NCBI GenBank assembly: GCA_900102065.1
Contig: FMVK01000010.1
Coordinates: 62,001 to 126,000, forward strand
Direction of reading: 5' to 3'
DNA length: 64,000 bases
Source of the DNA: Lachnospiraceae bacterium XPB1003
GTDB lineage: Bacteria > Bacillota > Clostridia > Lachnospirales > Lachnospiraceae
A model generated the notes under the pieces. The model had not been told where the DNA came from, searched no databases, and saw only the letters and a program-made list of their open reading frames with translations. The position numbers and the translations under genes were made by a program. How positions within the stretch are numbered: the first letter of the stretch is position 1; every line of letters begins with the position of its first letter. Shown one piece after another: positions 26,949 to 34,790 of this stretch.

Positions 26949-27200
26949 ATGTTAAGTGACAATGAGTTGGAAGAAATCAGGAAAAGGATAGAAAATGCAA
27001 GCCATGGACCGTGGAATGCATTTGTTGAGGGGCGAGATTTTGAAAGCGGATCAAGTTTCATACAGACTGGATCAGGAGATATAGAATTAATCGGGGCGAC
27101 TGAAGCGGACTATGATTTTATTGCAAATGCCCGACAGGATATTTCCAGATTGCTTGATGAAATAGTTAGGCTGAGAAAAAGTGTAAACGGTTGCGATTAG
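26949..27200 (+). CDS. Small phage-type Ead/Ea22-like protein
   Basis: 83 residues. The start is the second of two ATGs, six bases after GAGGGG. The C-terminus (ATEADYDFIANARQDISRLLDEIVRLR) is the tail found in phage Ead/Ea22-like proteins. SHGPWNAF resembles the same family. Function unknown; first gene of the ICE1 cargo block after topB. Confidence 0.6.
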   Translation: MLSDNELEEIRKRIENASHGPWNAFVEGRDFESGSSFIQTGSGDIELIGATEADYDFIANARQDISRLLDEIVRLRKSVNGCD

Positions 27201-27342
27201 GTATTAACTTCAAATTTTATCGGCTAGGTAAATCGAAGTTTGGTGAGGCATATATGGAAAAAGCAACAAGAGAAAAACTGGCTAAGGAGATTTCAGATGT
27301 TTATTATAAGGGATGAATACTTGCAAGAAAGGTGATAAATTT

Positions 27343-27765
27343 ATGGGGCTTTTCGGTTTGTTCAGCAAGAACAAGAAGGAACAGAAAGTAATATATGATG
27401 AAATACTGGGAAAACTTACTTTGTGTGAAGAAGGCTGGGTCGGTGATATAACAATGAAACTTTTCGAAAAGGAGCACGATATCGACTTGGTATTGGAATA
27501 TGAGGAAGAACCTGACACGCAAATTTATTATGACTCATATCGTAAATACAAATATGAGCGTGAAAATATTGAACGGGAAGTGGAAAGGATAATTGCCAGT
27601 CAATACGATTATGCTGACGAATCGGACATTTTAAGCAGTACACCTTTGCGCATCGAATTAAAAAAAGATGGAAGTGTAAGCCTGATCTGTGCTATAGATG
27701 AAGAAGCTATAGTTATGGCAGAGTTTGAATTGCTCCCGCAAGTAAGGTATATTGCAGATTTGTAA
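27343..27765 (+). CDS. Hypothetical acidic protein
   Basis: 140 residues from the ATG that follows AAAGGTG (MGLFGLFSKNKKEQKVIYDE). Acidic, no signal peptide or membrane helix. LGKLTLCEEGWVGDITMKLF and DYADESDILSSTPLRIELKKDGSVSLI resemble small immunity-type proteins, but I cannot name a family. A short frame just upstream (27253-27315, MEKATREKLAKE...) looks like the stub of another gene. Confidence 0.6.
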   Translation: MGLFGLFSKNKKEQKVIYDEILGKLTLCEEGWVGDITMKLFEKEHDIDLVLEYEEEPDTQIYYDSYRKYKYERENIEREVERIIASQYDYADESDILSSTPLRIELKKDGSVSLICAIDEEAIVMAEFELLPQVRYIADL

Positions 27766-27842
27766 AAGATATTTCAGGTTATCGACTAATGTGCTTATCT
27801 GAAAAATATATTCCAGTTTAATGTACAAAGAGGTATAGAGAT

Positions 27843-28418
27843 TTGCCGGTACTCATAGATTTATTTCTGACTTTCGCCAAGATCGGATTGTTCACCTTTG
27901 GCGGAGGATATGCAATGATTTCGCTTATAGAGAATGATTGCGTAGAAAAGAAAAGATGGATAACGCACGATGAAATGATGGATGTGACCGTAATCGCAGA
28001 ATCAACGCCCGGTCCCATCGCCATCAATTGTGCCACCTATGTTGGATACAAAAAAGGGAGACTTCCCGGTGCAATAATAGCTACGCTCGGGATAGTTCTT
28101 CCTTCATTCATCATAATCTTCTTGATATCAAAGTATTTTGACAGGTTCCTTGAAATAACATGGGTAGCAAATGCATTCAGGGGAATCAAGATAGCTGTTG
28201 GTATACTGATAGTGGATGCAGCCGTAAAAATGCTGATCAAAATGAAGAAAAAGCCAATGCCAATGATCATGGTAGTTTGTTCAGCGGTAGCTATGATACT
28301 TATCAGTATCTTTTCCGTAAACATTTCATCCATGTTGCTTATGATCGTCTCAGCCTTCATCGGGATAGTCGTGTTCATTATAGGATCACATGCTAATAAG
28401 GGGGAGAAAAGGGGATGA
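27843..28418 (+). CDS. Chromate-type transporter, N-terminal-domain subunit
   Basis: 191 residues with about five membrane helices. FTFGGGYAMISLIENDCVE and AESTPGPIAINCATYVGY are the CHR-family signatures. It forms a pair with the next gene, from which it differs by internal duplication, as in short-chain CHR transporters that work as heterodimers. The start is TTG after AGAGG. The substrate is not certain to be chromate. Confidence 0.88.
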   Translation: MPVLIDLFLTFAKIGLFTFGGGYAMISLIENDCVEKKRWITHDEMMDVTVIAESTPGPIAINCATYVGYKKGRLPGAIIATLGIVLPSFIIIFLISKYFDRFLEITWVANAFRGIKIAVGILIVDAAVKMLIKMKKKPMPMIMVVCSAVAMILISIFSVNISSMLLMIVSAFIGIVVFIIGSHANKGEKRG

Positions 28419-28975
28419 TCTATCTTGATTTATTAATTGGATTCCTAGAAGTAGGTTTCTTCTCCTTTGGCGGTGCATATGCAGCCATCCCGCTTATTAG
28501 GGATGTTGTACTGGCTCACGGCTGGATGGATGAAGAAATGTTTGCCTATATGATTGCGATAAGCGAAAGCACACCGGGACCGATCATGGTAAATATGGCA
28601 ACATATGTGGGAAGCGTAAAGGGAGGAATTCCCGGGGCAATGATAGCCACGACAGCGGTAGTCTTTCCTGCATTTCTTATAATCCTGCTGATCATGGTCC
28701 TGCTAAAAAAGGCTTTGCAGAATAAGTACGTTAAAGCAGCACTTGGAGGCTTGAAACCATGTATTATCGGTATAATCCTGTCGACTGGCATTTTGATGAT
28801 AATTAGGAACTGTAATATCTCCTTAAAGGCAAAACCGGATGTACTAACCATCGGCCTTTCCTGTGTTCTTGCAGCAGTTTATTTTGGTTCAAGAAAATTT
28901 ATTAAAAAGGGGATATCACCGATAATGCTTATCTGTGTATCTGCACTTGTTGGTGTTGTAGCTTATGGAATCTGA
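28415..28975 (+). CDS. Chromate-type transporter, second subunit
   Basis: 186 residues. FFSFGGAYAAIPLIRDVV and ISESTPGPIMVNMATYVGS repeat the CHR signatures of the preceding gene, which it overlaps by 4 nt (ATGA), so the two are translated together. About five membrane helices. Cargo of ICE1. Confidence 0.88.
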   Translation: MIYLDLLIGFLEVGFFSFGGAYAAIPLIRDVVLAHGWMDEEMFAYMIAISESTPGPIMVNMATYVGSVKGGIPGAMIATTAVVFPAFLIILLIMVLLKKALQNKYVKAALGGLKPCIIGIILSTGILMIIRNCNISLKAKPDVLTIGLSCVLAAVYFGSRKFIKKGISPIMLICVSALVGVVAYGI

Positions 28976-29037
28976 AAGAAATATAATAACTTCCAGTATA
29001 AACGGTTAAGCAAATCGAGATTTGAAGAGGTGAAGCC

Positions 29038-29445
29038 ATGGCATGGAAATGTCCGAAATGCGGCAGAGAGTTCAGCAGACAAAACCAGGACCATTACTGT
29101 GTGAAACCGCAGAATATTGATGAATACATTGCTGCCCAGGATGAGAAATATAAGCCCAGATTAATGGAGATCCGGGAGATCCTTCGTGATGCACTGCCGG
29201 ACGCGGAGGAACGGATTTCCTGGTCGATGCCCACTTACTGGAAAGGTCGTAATATCATTCATTTCGCAGCATCAAAGAAACATCTGGGCATTTATCCCGG
29301 TGATGAGGCTACAGCTGTATTTACGGAGGAACTCTCTGATTATGACGTAAGCAAGGGCACGATACGGATCCCCTATGATCAGCCTTTACCGGAAGCACTG
29401 ATCATAAGGATCGCAAAATGGTGCTTTGAGAACTATTCCAAATAA
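29038..29445 (+). CDS. DUF1801-type (YdhG-like) protein with N-terminal zinc ribbon
   Basis: 135 residues. MAWKCPKCGREFSRQNQDHYC is a zinc ribbon; the rest (IDEYIAAQDEKYKPRLMEIREILRDALPDAEERISWSMPTYW...HLGIYPGDEA) is the DUF1801/YdhG fold. Good AGAGGTGAAG site. Function unknown. Between this gene and the permease lies an open stub of 36 codons (29472-29579) without a recognisable match. Confidence 0.75.
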   Translation: MAWKCPKCGREFSRQNQDHYCVKPQNIDEYIAAQDEKYKPRLMEIREILRDALPDAEERISWSMPTYWKGRNIIHFAASKKHLGIYPGDEATAVFTEELSDYDVSKGTIRIPYDQPLPEALIIRIAKWCFENYSK

Positions 29446-29633
29446 GGTAAACGGGTTTGCGTTGACAGATTTTTCAAAGCCTGCGTTTGATACAGAGGAA
29501 GTCCTTTATTCCAAAAAAAAATATGATAGGGACAAATTCCCGTTTGTCGGGATGACGCAAAATCGGGATTTATCTTAGAGATAATTGATGGACGAGAATT
29601 ACCAGAATATATGACAATGAATAAGGGGAAGAT

Positions 29634-30500
29634 ATGTGGCTGATCATGGCGGCTTTGTCCGCGCTCTTTGCCGGACTTACGGCGATACTTGCGAAATGCG
29701 GGATCAAAAAGACTGATTCAGACGTGGCGACTGCTCTGCGGACGGTCGTTGTACTCCTTTTTGCCTGGATCATGGTGTTTATCGTTGGCTCTGCCGGAAC
29801 GATCACGGAAATATCGGCAAAATCTATCATCTTCTTAATTCTGTCCGGCCTTGCGACAGGAGCCTCGTGGATCTGCTATTTTAAAGCCCTGTCCGTCGGC
29901 GATGTGAACAAGGTCGTACCCGTCGATAAATCCAGCACGGTTCTGACAGTGCTTCTCGCAATCATCCTTTTCAGTGAGACAGAACATCTGGCGGTCAAGC
30001 TGATCGGTACTGCACTTCTTGCGGCAGGCGTGTTTCTGATGATCGAAAAGAAGAAAACTGAAGCAAAGGACACAAAGCGCACGTGGCTGCCCTACGCGAT
30101 CGGTTCCGCTGTTTTTGCTGCCCTGACCTCTATTCTGGGAAAGATCGGCATAACGGATGTAGAATCAAATCTCGGGACGGCGATCCGTACAGGTGTTGTT
30201 CTTGTTATGGCTTGGCTGATCGTCTTCTTTAAAGGCAAAGGTGCTGAACTGAAAAATACTGATTCCAAAGAACTTGTATTCATAGCTCTGTCCGGGATTG
30301 CCACAGGCGCATCATGGCTCTGTTACTATTACTCCATACAGAACGGCGTCGTCAGCGTTGTCGTACCGATCGATAAGCTCAGCATTATCGTTTCCGTCGC
30401 TTTTTCCTATTTCGTATTCAAAGAAAAGTTGAGCAGAAAGGCGTTTGCCGGGTTGATTCTGATCGTTGTCGGCACTTTGGCGATGGCGATCTGGGCATAG
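29634..30500 (+). CDS. EamA/DMT-family transporter
   Basis: 288 residues, ten hydrophobic helices in two EamA repeats that echo each other: LILSGLATGASWICYFKALSVGDVNKVVPVDKSS and IALSGIATGASWLCYYYSIQNGVVSVVVPIDKLS. Exports small metabolites in characterised relatives; substrate here unknown. AAGGGG before the ATG. Followed by a clear terminator. Confidence 0.88.
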   Translation: MWLIMAALSALFAGLTAILAKCGIKKTDSDVATALRTVVVLLFAWIMVFIVGSAGTITEISAKSIIFLILSGLATGASWICYFKALSVGDVNKVVPVDKSSTVLTVLLAIILFSETEHLAVKLIGTALLAAGVFLMIEKKKTEAKDTKRTWLPYAIGSAVFAALTSILGKIGITDVESNLGTAIRTGVVLVMAWLIVFFKGKGAELKNTDSKELVFIALSGIATGASWLCYYYSIQNGVVSVVVPIDKLSIIVSVAFSYFVFKEKLSRKAFAGLILIVVGTLAMAIWA

Positions 30501-30574
30501 GAAACAAATAACGGCAAATTCAAGTTGTAGAGATAATGTGTTAGCGCGTTATATCGGAAGATAATCGCACAAAG

Positions 30575-30611
30575 GAGCTTCAGCCCAAGTAGGACTGAAG
30601 CTCATATTTTT
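30575..30611 (+). terminator. Terminator after the DMT permease
   Basis: GAGCTTCAG / CTGAAGCTC, 9-bp perfect stem (30575-30583 with 30595-30603), followed by ATATTTTT. Confidence 0.8.
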
Positions 30612-30624
30612 AGAGTCTGTGAAA

Positions 30625-30809
30625 TCTATATTTTTGTCCGAGTATTTTTTCTTTATTTCCCGAAGTTCCTGATTAAATCTACTATTTTGTCCATATGTTT
30701 CTATCTTTTTGTCGTAAGTTCCTGATAGCATCTATCTTTTTGTCCGTAAGTTTCTATTAATTTGTCTGTAAGTAAGAATGCTCCATTTTCTATTAATTTG
30801 TCCGCAAGT
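30625..30809. repeat. Six-copy 21-bp box array
   Basis: Consensus TCTATYWWTTTGTCCGTAAG at 30625, 30678, 30700, 30731, 30753 and 30789, all in one orientation, spaced by about 22, 31, 36 and 53 bp. Frequently followed by TTCCTGAT. Fills most of the 465-bp gap between 30500 and 30966. Resembles the multi-site ends recognised by IS21-, Mu- or Tn7-type transposases, but no transposase gene is nearby. Confidence 0.75.
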
Positions 30810-30965
30810 TCCTGATCGATAACTTTGAATAATCTTGACGTATTCTTAGCTAAATGATACTATCCTTCACGAGCGGATTCTTACGCTTACGCATATTGTT
30901 CGTATGTGGCTACCCAATTTTCTTTTCATATCTATACATTATTTTTTGTCTAAGGAGGTCTTTGT

Positions 30966-31292
30966 ATGTCTTCGCAAGAGTTTGTTTCTGAATGCAATCG
31001 TTATATCTTACATATCTATTTCTCAGAAATAGATATAATGCCCTATGGTATGGCGTTCTTTAAAAGCCGTAATACCGGTCACAGCTGGATTATAATTTTG
31101 GGGGCAAATGGCAAGCTAAAAACCCTACATCGCCATACCGACAGCGACAGCTATCACAGCCAGAACTTTCCTTCAAAAACTATTGAAGAAATCATATATG
31201 ACATAATCTGTCATGATTCATGGCAATTAAAGGGCAGACCAACTAGATCTGCCCCTATCCGTTACACATATGCTCTAAAAAAAGGATTATGA
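30966..31292 (+). CDS. Hypothetical cytosolic protein
   Basis: 108 residues, strong AAGGAGG seven bases before the ATG. No recognised domain. WIIILGANGKLKTLHRHTDSDSYHSQNF and a C-terminal ICHDSWQLKGRPTRSAPIRYTYALKK. It stands alone between the box array and the convergent conjugation genes. Confidence 0.6.
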   Translation: MSSQEFVSECNRYILHIYFSEIDIMPYGMAFFKSRNTGHSWIIILGANGKLKTLHRHTDSDSYHSQNFPSKTIEEIIYDIICHDSWQLKGRPTRSAPIRYTYALKKGL

Positions 31293-31372
31293 TGCAATAA
31301 AAGTTGTCATACACCTCATATTACATCAAGCTATTAGCCGCCAGCTAATTGAATGTTTGCTCTACTCTATCA

Positions 31373-31897
31373 TTACCTTTCAGTTCTACCATGAGATGTT
31401 TTGACCTTCGTCTGCTTCTTTTCAGACTTTGCTTTTACCTCAGTCTTCTGTGCGTCGATACCGGCCTGCCACTCTCCTTTTCCCTTATAATGCTCGACCA
31501 GGCTCTTCAGTTCAGTATTAGGAATCTTTCTCTCACTCCTGCCCCATTTACCACCTTCTTCTTTTGGGGGCACACCTCTCACGAGCTTAGTCTCACCGTT
31601 CTCCGGGATTTTGGCCCAAAGGCCCTTTCCAAACTGATTTTCATGGACATGGTTTGCCGGAAGCACGAAGTGTTCCCAGGGCGTCTTGTCATTCTCATCC
31701 TTATTAGGGATCTTGATCTCAACATATTCCTTTCCGTCTTTTCCGGTGAAATTATGCGCCAAGCCTTTACCGAATTTAAGTGTTATTTCTGCATTTTCTC
31801 CAGTCTTATCTTTTTCTCCTACAGACTTCTCTTCAGGTGTATTATCAAAAGGCAGCTCCATGAATCCTTCATCAGCTGCAACAGCATTTCCCGCCAT
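31373..31897 (-). CDS. ICE-conserved protein of unknown function (single-strand-binding-like size)
   Basis: 174 residues. Central beta-rich core (ITLKFGKGLAHNFTGKDGKEYVEIKIPN...FVLPANHVHENQFGKGLWAKIPENGETKLVRG), acidic N-terminus, basic tail. I do not know a firm family name. The C-terminus GEWQAGIDAQKTEVKAKS resembles that of the upstream neighbour (DGWSAGIEKQKSAQNK). A fragment of a homologue remains in ICE2 at 50779-50865. Last gene of the 33199-31373 operon. Confidence 0.7.
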   Translation of the reverse strand: MAGNAVAADEGFMELPFDNTPEEKSVGEKDKTGENAEITLKFGKGLAHNFTGKDGKEYVEIKIPNKDENDKTPWEHFVLPANHVHENQFGKGLWAKIPENGETKLVRGVPPKEEGGKWGRSERKIPNTELKSLVEHYKGKGEWQAGIDAQKTEVKAKSEKKQTKVKTSHGRTER

Positions 31898-31911
31898 ATT
31901 ATTTACCTCCG

Positions 31912-33027
31912 TTAATCCCTTCCACCCATGTTCTTTGATCTGTCTGCAGATCTTTCATGGGCAGGTGTCACCTTGTTCTGAGCCGACTTCTGTTTTTCAA
32001 TGCCTGCAGACCATCCATCCATGCTCATGCAACCCTGTTCCATATTTGTAGACTCATGTTCAGGCGACTTCTGCGCCCTCGCTTCAGCCTTATCGGCACG
32101 GAGAAACTCGTGTTCCTTTGCATCATACATATATACATGATCTGATAGTTGCTCTTCAACAGCCACCTGGGTCGCATTAACTTCCTGAACCATATGTTCA
32201 AGATCTTTTACGTCCATATCAGCACGCTTAGGGACAACCAGGACTTCATGCACGGATGATGGGAGAACATAGAAATCTCCGCCCACCTTTTCTGCGATCT
32301 TATCCATGATATTCTGATCCAGAGCAAGCACAGCGCCATTAACCTTATTTTCGTTTGTAAGGACATACATCAGATTATCAGCTCCGCCAATCTGCTCTGT
32401 AAGTGCCTGCTTCATGATGTCATAGTTCGGATCACTCTTATCAGGGAGCATTATCTCCATCATCATTTCCTGCATCGACACAAATTTAGGTGGTGTGAGG
32501 CGTTCAAGATTCTCCATAGCTACTTTATGGATATCATCCTTTGTTACTCCGTACTGTTTCATGAGCTTATCAGTTATCGGAGAAGTCATCAGACCTTCTG
32601 GGCCATCATTTACTTTTATGTGATATGTGATAGCCAAATCTTCTATCTGCGTATAGGGCTTATCCTTCAGATATTCAGCATTCTGCTCCGCATTAACAAG
32701 CCTGCAGGTTATATTTTCCTTTGCCTTTTCATAATCTAGGATTTTGGAAACATCTATTCCTACAGCATTTTCATGGTTAAGATGCAAATCAGCAATTTCA
32801 CGCATGATATCGCTCATTTTTTCCCCATTCTGCATTCTGTCGAACATTCCATTAATGTAGATTGTCGGTGTCACTGAGGAATCTTTTGATCTGATCGTAA
32901 GGCCATCGAGTTTCTGATCATTGTTCTTTGTCACCTGTACGATATTAATCTCCGCATCCTCATACTTTTCGGGAAGGTAATCCTTAATCGTTGCTTTTAC
33001 TTCTTCTTTGAACTGTTCGTAATCCAT
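31912..33027 (-). CDS. DUF5688-like ICE protein
   Basis: 371 residues. The opening (MDYEQFKEEVKATIKDYLP, then VTKNNDQKLDGLTIRSKDSSVTPTIYINGMFDRMQNGEKMSDIMREIADLH) and the following LVNAEQNAEYLKDKPYTQIEDLAITYHI fit the DUF5688 family of clostridial mobile elements. A protein-interaction tail ends with DGWSAGIEKQK. Good GGAGG. Function unknown; conserved companionship with the T4SS implies a role in transfer or establishment in the recipient. Confidence 0.8.
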   Translation of the reverse strand: MDYEQFKEEVKATIKDYLPEKYEDAEINIVQVTKNNDQKLDGLTIRSKDSSVTPTIYINGMFDRMQNGEKMSDIMREIADLHLNHENAVGIDVSKILDYEKAKENITCRLVNAEQNAEYLKDKPYTQIEDLAITYHIKVNDGPEGLMTSPITDKLMKQYGVTKDDIHKVAMENLERLTPPKFVSMQEMMMEIMLPDKSDPNYDIMKQALTEQIGGADNLMYVLTNENKVNGAVLALDQNIMDKIAEKVGGDFYVLPSSVHEVLVVPKRADMDVKDLEHMVQEVNATQVAVEEQLSDHVYMYDAKEHEFLRADKAEARAQKSPEHESTNMEQGCMSMDGWSAGIEKQKSAQNKVTPAHERSADRSKNMGGRD

Positions 33028-33031
33028 GATC

Positions 33032-33199
33032 TCAGGCCTCCTTTCCCGTTTTCTTTGATGTAAGCGCTTGCATCATAGCGTTATAGCTCTTCAGTCTTTC
33101 CTCCAGGACATTATTCACCGCTTTTTCATAGCGGATCCCAATATCCCCCTGCCCGTTCACTCTCGCAACGGCATAATCCGGTATACATTTTGCACTCAT
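33032..33199 (-). CDS. Small ICE protein
   Basis: 55 residues from MSAKCIPDYAVARVNGQGDIG, chosen because AAGGAGGG stands seven bases upstream; longer readings run into the promoter box. Ends NVLEERLKSYNAMMQALTSKKTGKEA. It is 4 bases ahead of the DUF5688 gene. No family recognised. Confidence 0.65.
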   Translation of the reverse strand: MSAKCIPDYAVARVNGQGDIGIRYEKAVNNVLEERLKSYNAMMQALTSKKTGKEA

Positions 33200-33288
33200 T
33201 GATTTGCCCTCCTTGTCAGGCTTTAATGCAGCTTTCACTGCCCCTTTAGTTAAGTGAAATTGTTCACTCTCATATTTAAAATTCCTGT

Positions 33289-33307
33289 AACATATATGGC
33301 ACGTCAA
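33289..33307 (-). promoter_or_regulatory. Conjugation box 3 (before the 33199-31373 operon)
   Basis: Reads TTGACGTGCCATATATGTT on the minus strand, 90 bp before the operon's first start codon. Confidence 0.75.
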
Positions 33308-33347
33308 TAACCGTATTTAGCCATTTGTCGCTTTTTATCGACCAACG

Positions 33348-33380
33348 AAAAAACTTCAGACCGAATCGGTCTGAAGTTTT
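33348..33380. terminator. Bidirectional terminator between T4SS operons
   Basis: AACTTCAGACCGA / TCGGTCTGAAGTT stem with A-run before and T-run after, usable from both strands. On the minus strand it ends the operon that finishes at 33406. Confidence 0.85.
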
Positions 33381-33405
33381 TATTAATCCCAAACTGATCA
33401 GGATC

Positions 33406-34713
33406 TCAGTCCCTATCCTTCTTCTTTGCCAGATAAAATCCTACTACGATAAATATCAACAAAAGAGTCAAACCGGATAAACAAAGTATCTTTTTCCAGA
33501 TAGACTTTCTTTCCGGCACATTCTCAGCATGTTCCAGATTTGTTTCAGTAGCAATTACAGACTCCTCTTCCACCTTTTCAGCCGATACAACCTCATTATC
33601 TTGCAATGTCTCTTTTTCATCAGGGATATCGATCACTGGCTCTGTAATATCATCATAATTCCATACAGAGAAATTCAGTTGCACACCGGTTTCCAGATAG
33701 TAATCAGCTATGAAACTGAATATTCTATCCTGTGCCTCACAAAAGCGCCTTGTTTCCTCCGTCTTTGTCTCATCAGGATGAAAAACATACACGTTCATCA
33801 CCCAATCACTGTCCATCGATCCCCAGCCTTTTTCAAACGACCGCGAACCGCCTGCATTATAGGAAAGGTCATTCTTTGTTGTCCTGTACTCTACCTGACA
33901 ATAGTAATACTCGGGATCTTGTAGTGTTGTCGTTGCGGGATATTTTCCTCTGATCTCGCTATTTGTTCCCACGTGCATACCGTTATTGAATATTTTCAGC
34001 ACGTCGCCCGAAGTACAAAAATCAGTCTTTAAAAAATCTGCGACCTCAGCCTTATACCAGCTTTGGATCTCTATGATAGTCCAGCCCGGAAAATACTTAT
34101 TATCCTGCGGTATCGTGTAATATGCTATTTCCCGCTGATCTGTCGAATGATAAGGATCTTCTACATTATGTTCAGTACTTCCGTCGTGCAACCAGGATAG
34201 ATCATCATAATCAGAAGTGTTACTTTCTGCCTCATGCTGTTTATTATGAAGAGCGTTATATACCGCTCGTTCAGTTGCCGTCACGGCAACTCTCTTGGCT
34301 GCTCCATTTTGACCATCTTCTTTCTTAACCGTGAACGGTGTCACCTCAATTACATAATCAACCGGATCCAACAGATTCTGCTCTTCATTATGGGTAAAGC
34401 ATTCATAATGTGTTAGCTGATAATGTCCCAAAGGCATCGGCATCTGAGTGATATAACCTTCGTTATAAGCACACTCCACAAAGAACTGTTCCTTCTCATC
34501 ATCTTCAAAGTACATGTCTATAACCATCGGGAAAGATATGGTCTCGGACTCTACTTCAAACTCGACATTCACGACATAATCATCGGACTGCCCCTGAGGA
34601 TTTTTTTGCTCACCGGTATGAGCTTCTGCTGCATAAGCAACACTCCCAGGCAATATCAAATCACATACACTCATGATCACGATGATCATTAATCCCGCAA
34701 GTTTCCTTTTCAT
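33406..34713 (-). CDS. Secreted membrane-anchored T4SS-region surface protein
   Basis: 435 residues from MKRKLAGLMIIVIMSVCDLI, six bases after GGAGG. Sec signal peptide ending near VAYA; extracellular region of about 360 residues with two beta-rich parts; C-terminal membrane helix (ILCLSGLTLLLIFIVVGFYLA) and a KKKDRD stop-transfer tail. No LPxTG. The layout resembles the CD1107-type mobile element proteins of clostridial ICEs. It may contact the recipient surface during mating. Preceded by conjugation box 4. Confidence 0.75.
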   Translation of the reverse strand: MKRKLAGLMIIVIMSVCDLILPGSVAYAAEAHTGEQKNPQGQSDDYVVNVEFEVESETISFPMVIDMYFEDDEKEQFFVECAYNEGYITQMPMPLGHYQLTHYECFTHNEEQNLLDPVDYVIEVTPFTVKKEDGQNGAAKRVAVTATERAVYNALHNKQHEAESNTSDYDDLSWLHDGSTEHNVEDPYHSTDQREIAYYTIPQDNKYFPGWTIIEIQSWYKAEVADFLKTDFCTSGDVLKIFNNGMHVGTNSEIRGKYPATTTLQDPEYYYCQVEYRTTKNDLSYNAGGSRSFEKGWGSMDSDWVMNVYVFHPDETKTEETRRFCEAQDRIFSFIADYYLETGVQLNFSVWNYDDITEPVIDIPDEKETLQDNEVVSAEKVEEESVIATETNLEHAENVPERKSIWKKILCLSGLTLLLIFIVVGFYLAKKKDRD

Positions 34714-34765
34714 CTCATCCTCCACATATGTTAATTTGGTCGAAATTATAATTTCAGCTTCGTGT

Positions 34766-34784
34766 AACATATGTGGCGTGTCAA
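34766..34784 (-). promoter_or_regulatory. Conjugation box 4 (before the surface-protein gene)
   Basis: Reads TTGACACGCCACATATGTT on the minus strand, 53 bp before the ATG at 34713. It directly abuts the end of the upstream T4SS gene (34791). Confidence 0.75.
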
Positions 34785-34790
34785 TAGTGT

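Noticed and set aside
30549-30731. 60-codon minus-strand frame over the box array
   Set aside because: It is a translation of the 21-bp repeats and terminator; no ribosome site.
30625-30809. CRISPR array
   Set aside because: The boxes are short, the intervals irregular (1 to about 32 bp) and no cas genes are present.
33200-33307. Longer N-terminus for the 55-residue ICE protein
   Set aside because: It would begin inside conjugation box 3, and AAGGAGGG points to 33199.
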